Source: Streptacidiphilus fuscans
GTDB lineage: Bacteria; Actinomycetota; Actinomycetes; Streptomycetales; Streptomycetaceae
NCBI RefSeq assembly: GCF_015690355.1
Contig: NZ_JADPRT010000011.1
Span: 153,961-217,960 of the forward strand
DNA length: 64,000 nucleotides
Reading direction: 5' to 3'
Below, one piece after another: positions 43,818 through 52,561 of this stretch; position 1 is the first letter of the stretch, and each line of letters begins with the position of its first letter. The notes beneath the pieces are model-generated. The model saw only the letters and a list, made by a program, of their open reading frames with translations. It ran no database searches and had not been told where the DNA came from. The position numbers were made by a program, and so were the translations under genes.

Positions 43818-44819
43818 TCAGTCCCCGCGCTGGGGTGCCACCCGCTGGAGGAGCTGGAGGAAGGCGGCCTCGTCGACCACCGGCGTGCCGACCTCGCGGG
43901 CCTTGCGCGCCTTGCCCGTCCAGCCGTCCGGGTCGTTGGTGACCAGCAGGCTGGTCCGGCTGCTGACGGAGGTCGCGACGTGCAGCCCGGCCTCGGTCAG
44001 CCGGTCCTCGAGCACCTCGCGGTCGGTCGCGGTGTCGCCGGTGATCGCCACCCGCATGCCCTGCACCAGCGGTCCGTCCGGCTGCCAACGGCCCGGGTTC
44101 GGGTACGGGCAGGCCGGACGCCGCTTGGCGGGCCGGTACCCGCCCCGGGAGCCCTGACGCCGGACCGTCTGCGAGGGCACCGGGGCGGTCGCGCCCGTGC
44201 TCATGCTCGGCCCGAGAGGTCCGAGGTCGCTTATCGGCACGCACGGGACCAGCGGCAGCCGCAGCCCCGCGTCCGCGGCCAGCCGCAGACTGGGCCGGAA
44301 CACCTCCGCCAGCACCCGCGCGTCGTCCAGCGCGTGGTGGGCCTGCCGGGTCTCCACACCGAAGTGCGCCGCCAGCGTGCCCAGTTTGTGGTTCGGCAGC
44401 GGCAGCCGCAGGTCCCGGGAGAGCACGATGGTGCACAGCCGCTGCTCGATCGGCGCGCGCCCGTCGATCCGGGCGTACTCACGGGAGATCATCGACCAGT
44501 CGAACAGGGCGTTGTGGGCCACCAGGACCCGGCCCGTAAGCCGGCGGGACAGCTCGTCGGCGATGCCGGGGAACGTCGGCGAACCCTCCAGCACGTCGGA
44601 GGTCAGGCCGTGGATCCACACCGGGCCGGGATCGCGCTCGGGGTTGACGGTGGTGTACCAGTGGTCCTGCACGCCGCCGCGCGCGTCCAGTTGGTACACG
44701 CCGACGGAGATCACCCGGTCGGTCCGCCCGAGTCCGGTGGTCTCGACGTCGACCACCGCCCAGCCGGCGTCGGGGTACTCCGCGGGCCAGACGGCCTCTG
44801 TGTCGTTCCCTGCAAGCAT
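43818..44819 (-). CDS. DEDDh 3'-5' exonuclease with C-terminal BRCT domain
   Basis: The 333-residue protein has an N-terminal exonuclease domain with Exo I VDVETTGLG, Exo II VAHNALFDW and Exo III HHALDDARV, like the DNA polymerase III epsilon subunit. A linker rich in Arg and Pro follows (about residues 205-245), then a BRCT domain (QGMRVAITGDTATDREVLE, SLLVTNDPDGWTGKARKARE). It is a stand-alone repair or proofreading exonuclease and not the main epsilon subunit. Start ATG 44819 gives the normal N-terminus. It is divergent from the alcohol dehydrogenase gene. Confidence 0.9.
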   Translation of the reverse strand: MLAGNDTEAVWPAEYPDAGWAVVDVETTGLGRTDRVISVGVYQLDARGGVQDHWYTTVNPERDPGPVWIHGLTSDVLEGSPTFPGIADELSRRLTGRVLVAHNALFDWSMISREYARIDGRAPIEQRLCTIVLSRDLRLPLPNHKLGTLAAHFGVETRQAHHALDDARVLAEVFRPSLRLAADAGLRLPLVPCVPISDLGPLGPSMSTGATAPVPSQTVRRQGSRGGYRPAKRRPACPYPNPGRWQPDGPLVQGMRVAITGDTATDREVLEDRLTEAGLHVATSVSSRTSLLVTNDPDGWTGKARKAREVGTPVVDEAAFLQLLQRVAPQRGD

Positions 44820-44894
44820 GGTGGACCACAATACGGTGAGAGCCTGACAGCACCGACCACTGCCGGGTACTGCACGTCCACGAGAGAGAAGCAC

Positions 44895-45938
44895 ATGCGC
44901 GCCACAGTCATCCACGGACCCAACGACATCCGCGTGGAGGAGGTCCCCGACCCGGTGGTGCGCAAGTCCACCGACGCGGTGGTGCGGACCGTCCTCGCCT
45001 GCATCTGCGGCAGCGACCTGTGGGCCTACCGCGGCGTCGCCGCGCGCGAGCCGGGACAGCGGATCGGGCACGAGTTCCTGGGCGTGGTCGAGGCCGTCGG
45101 CGCTGACGTCCGCGACGTGAAGCCGGGCGACCTGGTCGTCGCGCCGTTCGTCTGGTCCGACGGCGTCTGCGAGTTCTGCGCCGAGGGCCTGCACACCTCC
45201 TGCCCGCACGGCGGCTTCTGGGGCGAGCCCGGCTCCGACGGCGGCCAGGGCGAGGCGGTCCGCGTCCCGTTCGCCGACGGCACGCTGGTCAAGCTCCCGG
45301 CTGACGCCCAGTCGGATCCCCGGCTGCTGACCGCGATGCTGGCGCTGTCCGACGTCATGTCCACCGGCCACCACGCCGCGCTCGCGGCGGGCGTCCGCCC
45401 GGGCGCGACGGTCGCCGTCGTCGGCGACGGCGCGGTCGGCCTCTGCGGCGTCCTCGCCGCGAAGCGCCTCGGCGCGGACCGGATCATCGCCATGGGCCGC
45501 CACGAGGCCCGCACGGCCATCGCCCGCACCTTCGGCGCGACGGACATCGTCGCGGAGCGGGGCGACGACGCGGTCGCGGCGGTCCAGGAGCTGACGGGCG
45601 GCGTCGGCGCCCACGCGGTCCTCGAGGCCGTCGGCACGGAGCAGTCCATGCGCACCGCCATCTCCATCGCCCGCGACGGCGGCGCGGTCGGCTACGTCGG
45701 CGTCCCGCACGGCGGCAGCGCGGGCGTGGACATCAGCCAGATGTTCAACCGCAACGTCGCGCTGCGGGGCGGGGTGGCCCCGGCCCGCGCATACATCCCG
45801 GAGCTGCTCGCCGACGTGCTCGACGGCACGATCGACCCGTCCCCGGTGTTCGACGCGGAGGTCGGCCTGGCCGGCGTGCCGGACGGTTACAAGTCGATGG
45901 ACGAGCGCACGGCGCTGAAGGTGAAGATCACCTTCTGA
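44895..45938 (+). CDS. zinc-dependent alcohol dehydrogenase family protein
   Basis: The 347-residue MDR enzyme has a catalytic zinc site CICGSDLWAYRG and GHEFLGVV, and structural-site cysteines in VCEFCAEGLHTSC (three visible, one fewer than the usual four). The Rossmann motif is VVGDGAVGLCGV. It is the normal length. Relatives include sorbitol/threonine-type and formaldehyde dehydrogenases; the substrate is unknown. The preceding GAGAGAGAAGC fits a ribosome site. A repeat element follows 12 bases after its stop. Confidence 0.9.
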   Translation: MRATVIHGPNDIRVEEVPDPVVRKSTDAVVRTVLACICGSDLWAYRGVAAREPGQRIGHEFLGVVEAVGADVRDVKPGDLVVAPFVWSDGVCEFCAEGLHTSCPHGGFWGEPGSDGGQGEAVRVPFADGTLVKLPADAQSDPRLLTAMLALSDVMSTGHHAALAAGVRPGATVAVVGDGAVGLCGVLAAKRLGADRIIAMGRHEARTAIARTFGATDIVAERGDDAVAAVQELTGGVGAHAVLEAVGTEQSMRTAISIARDGGAVGYVGVPHGGSAGVDISQMFNRNVALRGGVAPARAYIPELLADVLDGTIDPSPVFDAEVGLAGVPDGYKSMDERTALKVKITF

Positions 45939-45950
45939 TTTCGTTCAGGC

Positions 45951-46110
45951 AGGTAGTTGCAACTCCTAGGGGCGCGGGGCTCAACTGATATGCGGCTCCG
46001 CCGCGTGGGCGCGACAAGCCACCGGCATGCGGATGGTCCTCAATGAGCAGGGCCATCCGCGCAGGGTGGTTGCTCGCGCAGTTCCTCGCGCCCCTGTGGG
46101 TAGTCACCTA
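45951..46110. repeat. dispersed inverted-repeat element (copy E) between convergent genes
   Basis: It starts AGGTAGTTGCAACTCCTAGG and ends GCGCCCCTGTGGGTAGTCACCTA. The right half ends exactly on the stop codon of the convergent acyl-CoA dehydrogenase gene (46108-46110). Internal modules GCGGCTCCGCCGCGTGGGCG, CGACAAGCCAC and CAGGGCCATCCGCGCAGGG are shared with copies B, C and F. Confidence 0.8.
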
Positions 46111-47283
46111 CCGGAAGGCATCCTGTCCGGTGAGCGTCTTGCCGATGACGAGCTGGTGCATCTCGACCGTGCCTTCGTAAGTGAGCACCGACTCAAGGTT
46201 GTTGGCGTGCCGCATGATCGGGTACTCGTAGCTGATCCCGTTCGCGCCCAGAATGGTCCGCGCCGTGCGCGCGATCTGGATCGCCTCGCGGACGTTGTTG
46301 AGCTTGCCGTAGCTGACCTGCTCGGGACGCAGCGTGCCTGCGTCCATGCGGTTGCCGAGGTGCAGGGCGAGCAGCAGGCCCTTGTTCAGCTCCAACGACA
46401 TGTCCGCCAGCTTCGCCTGGGTGAGCTGGAATGCGCCCAGCGGCTTGCCGAACTGCTCGCGGGTGATGCTGTACTCGCGTGCCGTCTCCAGGCAGCTGCG
46501 CGCGGCGCCCAGCGCGCCCCAGACGATGCCGTAGCGGGCCTGGTTCAGGCAGGACAGCGGGCCCTTCAGGCCCCGGACCTCCGGGAAGACCGCGTCCTGT
46601 GGCAGCCGCACGTTGTCCAGCACCAGCTCGCTGGTGACCGACGCCCGCAGCGAGCCCTTGTGCTTGATCTCCGGTGCCGAGAACCCCGGCGTGTCCGTCG
46701 GCACGACGAACCCGCGGATGCCGTCCTCGGTCTGCGCCCAGACCACCGCGACCCCGGCCACCGCGCCGTTGGTGATCCACATCTTGCGTCCGTTGAGGAC
46801 CCAGTCCGAGCCGTCGCGCTTCGCCGCCGTCCGCATCGACGCGGGGTCGGAGCCGTGGTCCGGCTCGGTCAGGCCGAAGCAGCCGATGACCTCGCCCGAG
46901 GCCATCCGCGGCAGCCACGCCTGCTTCTGCTCCTCGGAGCCCCAGCGGTGGATCGCGTACATGGCCAGCGAGCCCTGGACGGAGACCAGCGAGCGCAGCC
47001 CGGAGTCCGCCGCCTCCAGCTCCAGGCAGGCGAGGCCGTACTGCACGGCGCTCGCGCCCGCGCAGCCGTAGCCGTGCAGGTGCATGCCGAGCGCGCCGAT
47101 CGAGCCGAGCTCGCGGGCGAGTTCGCGGATCGTGGGCAGCTCGCCCGCTTCGTACCAGTCGGCGATGTGCGGCAGGACCCGGTCCGCGCACCACTCGCGG
47201 ACGGTGTCGCGGACCGCGAGGTCCTCCGCGCTGAGCAGGTCGTCGAAACCGAGCGGGTCACGGGGGTCCAGAGCAGGGCTCAT
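46108..47283 (-). CDS. acyl-CoA dehydrogenase, glutaryl-CoA dehydrogenase-like
   Basis: The 391-residue flavoprotein most resembles the glutaryl-CoA dehydrogenase branch: DLLSAEDLAVRDTVREW at the start, CFGLTEPDHGSDPASM in the flavin region, and the catalytic glutamate in LTYEGTVEMHQLVIG with the upstream MRHANNLESV. Such enzymes oxidise and decarboxylate glutaryl-CoA to crotonyl-CoA. It overlaps the CoA-transferase gene upstream by four bases, a pairing that fits glutarate activation and oxidation. The product crotonyl-CoA is the substrate of Ccr encoded elsewhere in the window. Confidence 0.9.
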   Translation of the reverse strand: MSPALDPRDPLGFDDLLSAEDLAVRDTVREWCADRVLPHIADWYEAGELPTIRELARELGSIGALGMHLHGYGCAGASAVQYGLACLELEAADSGLRSLVSVQGSLAMYAIHRWGSEEQKQAWLPRMASGEVIGCFGLTEPDHGSDPASMRTAAKRDGSDWVLNGRKMWITNGAVAGVAVVWAQTEDGIRGFVVPTDTPGFSAPEIKHKGSLRASVTSELVLDNVRLPQDAVFPEVRGLKGPLSCLNQARYGIVWGALGAARSCLETAREYSITREQFGKPLGAFQLTQAKLADMSLELNKGLLLALHLGNRMDAGTLRPEQVSYGKLNNVREAIQIARTARTILGANGISYEYPIMRHANNLESVLTYEGTVEMHQLVIGKTLTGQDAFR

Positions 47284-48473
47284 GCTGATTCCTCGGTGGT
47301 GGCGGTGGTGGAGAGCGGTTCGGAACGCGGGGCGGTGAGCCAGGCGCGTACGGCGTCATTGTGCTCGCCGAGACGCGGCGGGGCGACGGGTTGACGGACC
47401 GGTGTCGCGGTCAGGGTGAGCGGGCTGCGGACCTGCGGGACGCGGCCCTCGCCGACGCCCGCGACCGGCGCGAGGCCCAGCGCGTCGGCGAGCGCGAACG
47501 CGCCGGCCAGGTCGTTGACCGGGCCGCACGGGATTCCGGCGGCGGTGAGCAGCGTCTGCCACTCGGCCGCGCCGTGCGCGGTCAGCGCGGCCTCCAGGGC
47601 CGAGACCAGTGCCGCACGGTTGCGGACCCGCTCCGCGTTGGTCGCGAAGCGCGGGTCCTCGGCCAGGCCGGGCGCGCCGAGCGTCTTGGCGAAGGCGCGG
47701 AACTGGCCGTCGTTGCCGCAGGCGACCGCGAGGAGTTCGCCGTTCGCGCAGTGCAGCGTCTCGTAGGGGGCGATGCTCGGGTGCTGGTTGCCCATCCGGC
47801 CGGGCGCGCGGCCGGTGGCGAGGAAGCCGGACGCCTGGTTGGCCAGCGAACCGAGCAGGCTGGAGAGGAGGTTGACCTCCACGTGCTGGCCCTGGCCGGT
47901 CCGGTCCCGGTGCCGCAGCGCGGCCAGGATCGCGGCGACCGCGTCCTTCGAGGTCAGCACGTCGACGAGGGCGACGCCGACCTTGTGCGGATCGCCGTCG
48001 GCCGTGCCGGTGATGCTCATCAGGCCGCCGACGGCCTGGACCACGAAGTCGTAGCCGGGGAGCGCGCTGCCGGTGCCGAACCCGGTGATCGAGCAGTAGA
48101 CCAGCCCCGGGTTGGCGGCCAGCGCGGACGCCTGGTCGAGCCCGTAGCGGGCCAGCGATCCGGGCTTGAAGTTCTCGATCAGGATGTCGGCGCGGGCGGC
48201 CAGCTCCCGGGCGAGCGCGGCGTCGTCCGGGTCGCCGAGGTCCAGGGTGATGCCGCGCTTGGTGCGGTTGGCGGTGTCGAAGTAGGCGGCGGTGCCGTCG
48301 ACGAACGGCGGTCCCCAGGCACGGGTGTCGTCCCCGGCTCCGGGGCGCTCGACCTTGACCACGGTCGCGCCCAGGTCGGCGAGGGTGGCCGCGGCGAGCG
48401 GACCGGCCAGTACGCGGCTGAAGTCGGCCACGAGCACGCCGTCGAGCGGTGCGGGTGCTGTCGGCGTTGTCAT
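47280..48473 (-). CDS. CaiB/BaiF-family CoA-transferase
   Basis: The 397-residue family III CoA-transferase has DGVLVADFSRVLAGPLAAATLADLGATVVKVE at the start, seen as VLVADFSRVLAGPLAA then DLGATVVKVE. It also has the catalytic aspartate region around VGVALVDVLTSKDA. Members move CoA between carboxylic acids. Coupled to a glutaryl-CoA dehydrogenase-like enzyme, the best guess is a succinyl-CoA:glutarate CoA-transferase. The start lacks a strong ribosome site but gives the normal N-terminus. Confidence 0.9.
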   Translation of the reverse strand: MTTPTAPAPLDGVLVADFSRVLAGPLAAATLADLGATVVKVERPGAGDDTRAWGPPFVDGTAAYFDTANRTKRGITLDLGDPDDAALARELAARADILIENFKPGSLARYGLDQASALAANPGLVYCSITGFGTGSALPGYDFVVQAVGGLMSITGTADGDPHKVGVALVDVLTSKDAVAAILAALRHRDRTGQGQHVEVNLLSSLLGSLANQASGFLATGRAPGRMGNQHPSIAPYETLHCANGELLAVACGNDGQFRAFAKTLGAPGLAEDPRFATNAERVRNRAALVSALEAALTAHGAAEWQTLLTAAGIPCGPVNDLAGAFALADALGLAPVAGVGEGRVPQVRSPLTLTATPVRQPVAPPRLGEHNDAVRAWLTAPRSEPLSTTATTEESA

Positions 48474-48677
48474 ACCGCCATGCTTGCAAGATCGAAACGG
48501 ACCGAGGAATAGGCCCGGGTGGTGAGAAGCGTTACCTGGACACGCCTACGCGTCCATAGCCACGGCCGGGCGCCGAACCGGCCCCGTGGCAGCCCGGCCG
48601 AGCCGTGGACGGTCGTCCGGCGTGTCGGTGCGGGGCACTACGCTGGCGGTAGGGCTGAGAGAAAGGTGTGTGGCATC

Positions 48678-49685
48678 GTGACCGCAGTCGAAACCGGTCT
48701 GCTCGACACCTTCGGGCGTCGCGCGGTTGACCTGCGTGTCTCGTTGACCGACCGCTGCAACCTGCGCTGCACCTACTGCATGCCCGAGGAGGGCCTGCAG
48801 TGGCTCGCCAAGGACACGCTGCTGACGGACGAGGAGATCGTCCGCCTGGTCGGCATCGCCGTCGGCGAGCTGGGCGTGCGCGAGGTCCGCTTCACCGGCG
48901 GCGAGCCCCTGCTGCGTCCCGGGATCGTCGGCATAGTCGCCGCGTGCGCGCAGCTGACGCCACGCCCCGAGCTGTCGCTCACGACCAACGGCATCGCCCT
49001 GGCCCGCACCGCGCAGGCGCTGCGTGACGCCGGGCTCGACCGGGTCAACGTCTCCGTCGACACCCTCGACCCGGCCACCTTCAAGACGCTCACCCGCCGC
49101 GACCGCCTCGACGACGTCCACGCGGGCCTGGCCGCGGCGGAGGCGGTGGGCCTGCGCCCGGTCAAGCTCAACGCCGTGCTGATGCGCGGCGTCAACGACC
49201 ACGAGGCGGCCGACCTGCTCGCCTACGCGGTCGAGCACGGCTACGAGCTGCGCTTCATCGAGCAGATGCCGCTGGACGCCCAGCACGGCTGGGGCCGCTC
49301 GAAGATGATCACGGCGGAGGAGATCCTGGAGCGCCTGTCGGCCCGCTTCACGCTGACCCCCGAGCCGGACGAGCGGCGCGGCGCGGCCCCGGCCGAGCGC
49401 TGGCTGGTCGACGGCGGTCCAGTGCGGGTCGGTGTGATCGCCAGCGTCACCCGCCCGTTCTGCCGGGCATGCGACCGCACGCGGCTCACCGCCGACGGTC
49501 AGATCCGCAACTGCCTCTTCGCGACGGAAGAAACGGATCTGCGGGGCGCGCTGCGCGCGGGCGCGGGGGACGTGGAGGTCGCGGAGCTGTGGCGCAAGGC
49601 GATGTGGGGCAAGAAGGCCGGCGCCGGCATCGACGATCCCACCTTCCACCAGCCGGACCGACCGATGTCTGCCATCGGGGGCTGA
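48678..49685 (+). CDS. moaA: GTP 3',8-cyclase, molybdenum cofactor biosynthesis
   Basis: It catalyses the first step of molybdopterin synthesis, turning GTP into the 3',8-cyclo compound. The radical-SAM motif C-x3-C-x2-C is CNLRCTYC. The second cluster is formed by cysteines in CRACDRTRLTADGQIRNC. FTGGEPLLRP marks the SAM-binding loop. The GTG at 48678 gives a 335-residue protein of normal length; a GTG at 48666 and a longer open frame upstream are alternatives. The family's usual C-terminal GG is present (SAIGG). Confidence 0.95.
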   Translation: MTAVETGLLDTFGRRAVDLRVSLTDRCNLRCTYCMPEEGLQWLAKDTLLTDEEIVRLVGIAVGELGVREVRFTGGEPLLRPGIVGIVAACAQLTPRPELSLTTNGIALARTAQALRDAGLDRVNVSVDTLDPATFKTLTRRDRLDDVHAGLAAAEAVGLRPVKLNAVLMRGVNDHEAADLLAYAVEHGYELRFIEQMPLDAQHGWGRSKMITAEEILERLSARFTLTPEPDERRGAAPAERWLVDGGPVRVGVIASVTRPFCRACDRTRLTADGQIRNCLFATEETDLRGALRAGAGDVEVAELWRKAMWGKKAGAGIDDPTFHQPDRPMSAIGG

Positions 49686-49691
49686 GAGCAG

Positions 49692-49808
49692 AGGGACCAC
49701 CCTGTGTGGATGGCCCTGCTCGTTCGGTGCTCTACCTGGCAGGGTGGCTTGTGCGCCCACGCGGCGGAGCCGCAGCTCAGCTCAGCCCCGCGCCCCTGAC
49801 GGTGCAAG
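49692..49808. repeat. dispersed repeat element (copy F, mainly the right half)
   Basis: It contains TGTGGATGGCCCTGCTCG, TACCTGGCAGGGTGGCTTGT, GCGCCCACGCGGCGGAGCCGC, AGCCCCGCGCCCCTGACGG and the end GTGCAAG. It fills the gap between the stops of convergent moaA and the small zinc-ribbon-like gene. No complete left half is present. Confidence 0.7.
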
Positions 49809-50021
49809 TCACTCTTGAGTCCACTCATCCAGCGGGACAACGTCCTTGAGAAACCCGCGCATGTCCAGAAACTGCGTCAGGTACTCGCGGTGCTCATCGC
49901 ACGCCAGCCACGTCTTCCTGCGGTCGGGCGTGTGCAGCTTGGGGTTGTTCCAGGCCAGGACCCAGACCGCGGCGGCGCGGCAGCCCTTGGCGGAGCAGAT
50001 GGGGGCGTCGGTGGTGCTCAT
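49809..50021 (-). CDS. small conserved actinobacterial protein with Cys pairs
   Basis: The 70-residue protein starts at the internal ATG 50021 (MSTTDAPICSAKGC). C-x4-C near the N-terminus and a later C-DEH suggest a small zinc-binding fold. LAWNNPKLHTPDRRKTWLAC is strongly protein-like, and close relatives of the same length are common in actinobacteria, some mislabelled acetone carboxylase. Function is unknown. Confidence 0.85.
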   Translation of the reverse strand: MSTTDAPICSAKGCRAAAVWVLAWNNPKLHTPDRRKTWLACDEHREYLTQFLDMRGFLKDVVPLDEWTQE

Positions 50022-50198
50022 GCGCCACACCCTAATGGCGATGCCGGGCAGCCACGGGGGGAGCCGCCCGGCATCGGTCCGTCGCTCCGACGGGGGACGC
50101 GGAGCGCGTGAGCAGTATGGCATGTAACTCCCGGCTCCGGACCAGGGATCAGGCCAATCCGCTTGAGCAGGGCTCGACCCCGCACGTGGCCCGCTCCG

Positions 50199-50519
50199 TC
50201 ACGAGCCCTCGCCGTCGGCGGGGGCCGACGTGCCCGCGCCGAGCATGGGCGGGGGCTGGTAGCCCACGAACGTCTCCGGCATCGACGGCGGGCCCTCGCG
50301 GCCCGCGTTGGCGAAGAGGACGGCGAAGTAGGGGATGACGGTCCCGCCGACGAGGGCGATGATCGCCGCTATCCGTGACTCGGACCAGAGCACGACCGCG
50401 AGGATGACGCAGACCGTGCGGACGGCCATCGAGATCATGTACTTGCGCTGGCGTCCCTTGACGTCCTCGGTCAGGCTCGACCGCGCACCCGTGATGCGGA
50501 CCGTTTTCGACTTACCCAC
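50199..50519 (-). CDS. DUF3099 membrane protein
   Basis: The 106-residue protein has a basic N-terminus containing ITGARSSLTEDVKGRQRKYM, the DUF3099 signature. Two membrane helices follow (about residues 30-47 and 51-70: VCVILAVVLW and IAAIIALVGGTVIPYFAVLF), then a Pro/Gly-rich cytoplasmic tail. Function is not known. It follows the TldE-like gene on the same strand after a terminator hairpin. Confidence 0.88.
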   Translation of the reverse strand: MGKSKTVRITGARSSLTEDVKGRQRKYMISMAVRTVCVILAVVLWSESRIAAIIALVGGTVIPYFAVLFANAGREGPPSMPETFVGYQPPPMLGAGTSAPADGEGS

Positions 50520-50580
50520 CCTGACTCACCTGCCCACGCCCGGCCGACCCCTCTCGCGGCCCTTCCCGTCCACCGTACGC

Positions 50581-50616
50581 TTCGGGCACCCCGCCGAGGA
50601 GAGGGGGGTGCCCGAA
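50581..50616 (-). terminator. terminator between the tldE-like and DUF3099 genes
   Basis: An 11-12 bp stem TTCGGGCACCCC (from 50581) with GGGGTGCCCGAA (to 50616) has a loop of about 12 bases. It is located 27 bases after the TldE-like stop on the minus strand. Confidence 0.7.
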
Positions 50617-50642
50617 ACGTCGCGTGTCGGTGCAGCCGTCGG

Positions 50643-52067
50643 TCAGGACGCCTGGCTCACCGAGCTCATGTGGAAGTCGGCGACCCGCACCGGCGGCATC
50701 GCCGCCCGCGTGAACCAGTCGCTCCACTCGCGCGGCAGGCACTGCTCCGTGCGGCCGACCTCGGTGATCCGGCCGAGCAGGTCCACCGGCGACTCGTTGA
50801 AGCGGAAGTTGTTCACCGCGCCGGTCACCTCGCCGTTCTCGACGAGGTAGACGCCGTCCCGGGTGAGGCCGGTCAACAGCAGCGTGGCCGGGTCCACCTC
50901 GCGGATGTACCAGAGGCAGGTCAGCAGCAGGCCGCGCTCGGTGCGGGCGATCATCTCGTCCAGCGTCGCGCCGTTCCGCGGCTCGGGGCCCTCGAAGACG
51001 AGGTTGTCGATCGCGGGGCGGACCGGAAGGCCCGTCAGACCGGCCGAGTGGCGGGTGGTGATCAGGTTGGCCAGCTCGCCGTCGCGGATCCAGTCGGTGG
51101 CCGTCAGCGGCAGGCCGTTGTCGAACGCCGAGGTGTCGCCGCCCGAGGCGTGCGCCACCACGAACGGCGCCGCCTCCAGTCCGGGGTAGGCCGGGTCGCT
51201 GCGCAGCGTCAGCGGCAGCTGCGTCAGCCGCTCGCCCAGCCGCGTCTTCCCGCCCGGCCTGGAGAAGACGGTGCGGCCCTCGTGGGCGTCCCGGCCGCCC
51301 GCCGACCAGGTCATGTAGATCATCAGGTCGGCCAGCGCGGACGGCGGCAGCAAGGTCTCGTACCGGCCCGCCGGTAGGTCGACGCTCCGCTCGGCCCAGC
51401 CGAGCCGCTGCGTCAGCTGCTGCTCCAGGGCGGCCACGTCCACGTCGCGGAAGTCGTGGGTCGCCGCGCCGGTCCAGGCGGAGGCGGAGAGGTCGGCGGT
51501 CTTGGCGTTGAGCTCCAGGGTGCCGCTCGGCTGGTCGTGGCGGAGCCGGATGCCGGTGGAGGTGCCCAGGTACGTCGAGGTGACGGTGTGGTGGGCGAAG
51601 CCGTAGAGCAGTCGGCCGCTCTTGCGCGAGAGCGCGAACGCCTCGCCGAGCGCGGGCGCGAACTCCGCGAAGACGTCGATGGACGTCTCGGCCGGCGCAT
51701 CGGTGAAGTCGGCCGACGCGGGACCGGCCGGAGTGAGCAGCGGCTGCGCGTCCTCGGCCGGCCCGCCCGCCCGCGCGGCCTCCTCGGCGGCGCGGACCAG
51801 CGACTCCAGCTCGCCGACGGTGACCGCCTCGCGGGACACGACGCCTGCGGCGGTGCCCTCCTTGCCGTCGACGGTGGCGATCACGGTGACCGTCCGACCC
51901 CGGGTGACGCCGTTGGTGGTCAGGCTGTTCCCGGCCCACCGCAGGTTGGCGGTGGACTCCTCGTCCGCGATGACCACGCAGCCGTCCGCCCGGGACAGCT
52001 CCAGCGCCCGCTCGACCAGCTCGTGCGGCTTGACGGCGTCCGTCCGGACGGTGTTCTGACTGGTCAT
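50643..52067 (-). CDS. TldE/PmbA-type metallopeptidase-like protein
   Basis: The 474-residue protein is of the TldD/PmbA superfamily: VIADEESTANLRWAGNSLTTNG near the start, SAGGRDAHEGRTVFSRPGGKTRLGERL in the centre, GLLLTCLWYIREVDPATLLLTGLTRDGVYLVENGE near the end, each cited as recognisable blocks in the longer protein. TldE subunits lack the zinc motif and work with TldD, which usually is encoded immediately upstream. Here the upstream gene is a MerR regulator instead, so the partner is missing from this window. AGGAGGCC gives a strong start. Confidence 0.88.
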   Translation of the reverse strand: MTSQNTVRTDAVKPHELVERALELSRADGCVVIADEESTANLRWAGNSLTTNGVTRGRTVTVIATVDGKEGTAAGVVSREAVTVGELESLVRAAEEAARAGGPAEDAQPLLTPAGPASADFTDAPAETSIDVFAEFAPALGEAFALSRKSGRLLYGFAHHTVTSTYLGTSTGIRLRHDQPSGTLELNAKTADLSASAWTGAATHDFRDVDVAALEQQLTQRLGWAERSVDLPAGRYETLLPPSALADLMIYMTWSAGGRDAHEGRTVFSRPGGKTRLGERLTQLPLTLRSDPAYPGLEAAPFVVAHASGGDTSAFDNGLPLTATDWIRDGELANLITTRHSAGLTGLPVRPAIDNLVFEGPEPRNGATLDEMIARTERGLLLTCLWYIREVDPATLLLTGLTRDGVYLVENGEVTGAVNNFRFNESPVDLLGRITEVGRTEQCLPREWSDWFTRAAMPPVRVADFHMSSVSQAS

Positions 52068-52098
52068 CAGCGCCTGGCCTCCTGCTGTGCGTCGGTCG

Positions 52099-52509
52099 TC
52101 ATGGGTCAACGGTAGGGGGCAGGGGCGTCGTCGACACAGCTTCCGGCACGATCGGAGATCGGCGCACAGCATCCAGATAGGCGGAGACGGCGTCGAGGCT
52201 CCGGGTCAGGCACGTGACGCGTGCGGCCATCCGGTCGTGCTCCGCCTCCAGCGCGGCGATCGTGTCCGGGGTGGCGTTCGTGACGTAGATGTCCCCGGTG
52301 GCCAGGCAGGGCAGGATCTGTTTGATGACTCGGGTCGAGAGGCCGGAGTCCAACAGGCCGCGAATCTGCAGGACGCGGTCGACGCATCGCTCGTCGTAGT
52401 CGCGGTACCCGTTCGCCGAGCGCTCCGCGTCGAGCAGGCCCTGCTCCTCGTAGTACCGGAGCAGGCGGCGCTGTGTCCCGGTCCTCTCGGACAGCTCCCC
52501 GATGCGCAT
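52099..52509 (-). CDS. MerR-family regulator
   Basis: The 136-residue protein starts at ATG 52509 with GAGGG upstream. The N-terminal winged HTH is classical: MRIGELSERTGTQRRLLRYY and EEQGLLDAERSANGYRDYDE. A coiled-coil dimer helix (residues 70-115) follows. The short C-terminus has no cysteine cluster of the metal-sensing kind, so it is more like drug- or stress-sensing members. It is divergent from an MFS exporter with an operator-like promoter between, and upstream of the TldE-like gene by 31 bases. Confidence 0.9.
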   Translation of the reverse strand: MRIGELSERTGTQRRLLRYYEEQGLLDAERSANGYRDYDERCVDRVLQIRGLLDSGLSTRVIKQILPCLATGDIYVTNATPDTIAALEAEHDRMAARVTCLTRSLDAVSAYLDAVRRSPIVPEAVSTTPLPPTVDP

Positions 52510-52522
52510 CAGCCACCCTCGC

Positions 52523-52556
52523 TTGACCTTCACACTGATGTGAGGGATTCAGCATA
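52523..52556 (+). promoter_or_regulatory. MerR-type promoter/operator for the MFS exporter gene
   Basis: A -35-like TTGACC (52523-52528) is followed by a long spacer containing the imperfect dyad CCTTCACACTGATGTGAGG (52527-52545) and then AGCATATC near 52551. This fits the MerR arrangement in which the dyad lies within an overlong spacer and is untwisted by the activator. The gap is shared with the divergent merR start. Confidence 0.6.
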
Positions 52557-52561
52557 TCGGC

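Noticed and set aside
48540..48670. Possible molybdenum-cofactor riboswitch upstream of moaA
   Set aside because: The region is GC-rich and can fold, but no Moco-riboswitch consensus was recognised.
48519..48677. N-terminal extension of MoaA by 53 residues
   Set aside because: The extension is Arg/Pro-rich and unlike MoaA. The family N-terminus begins at the GTG 48678.
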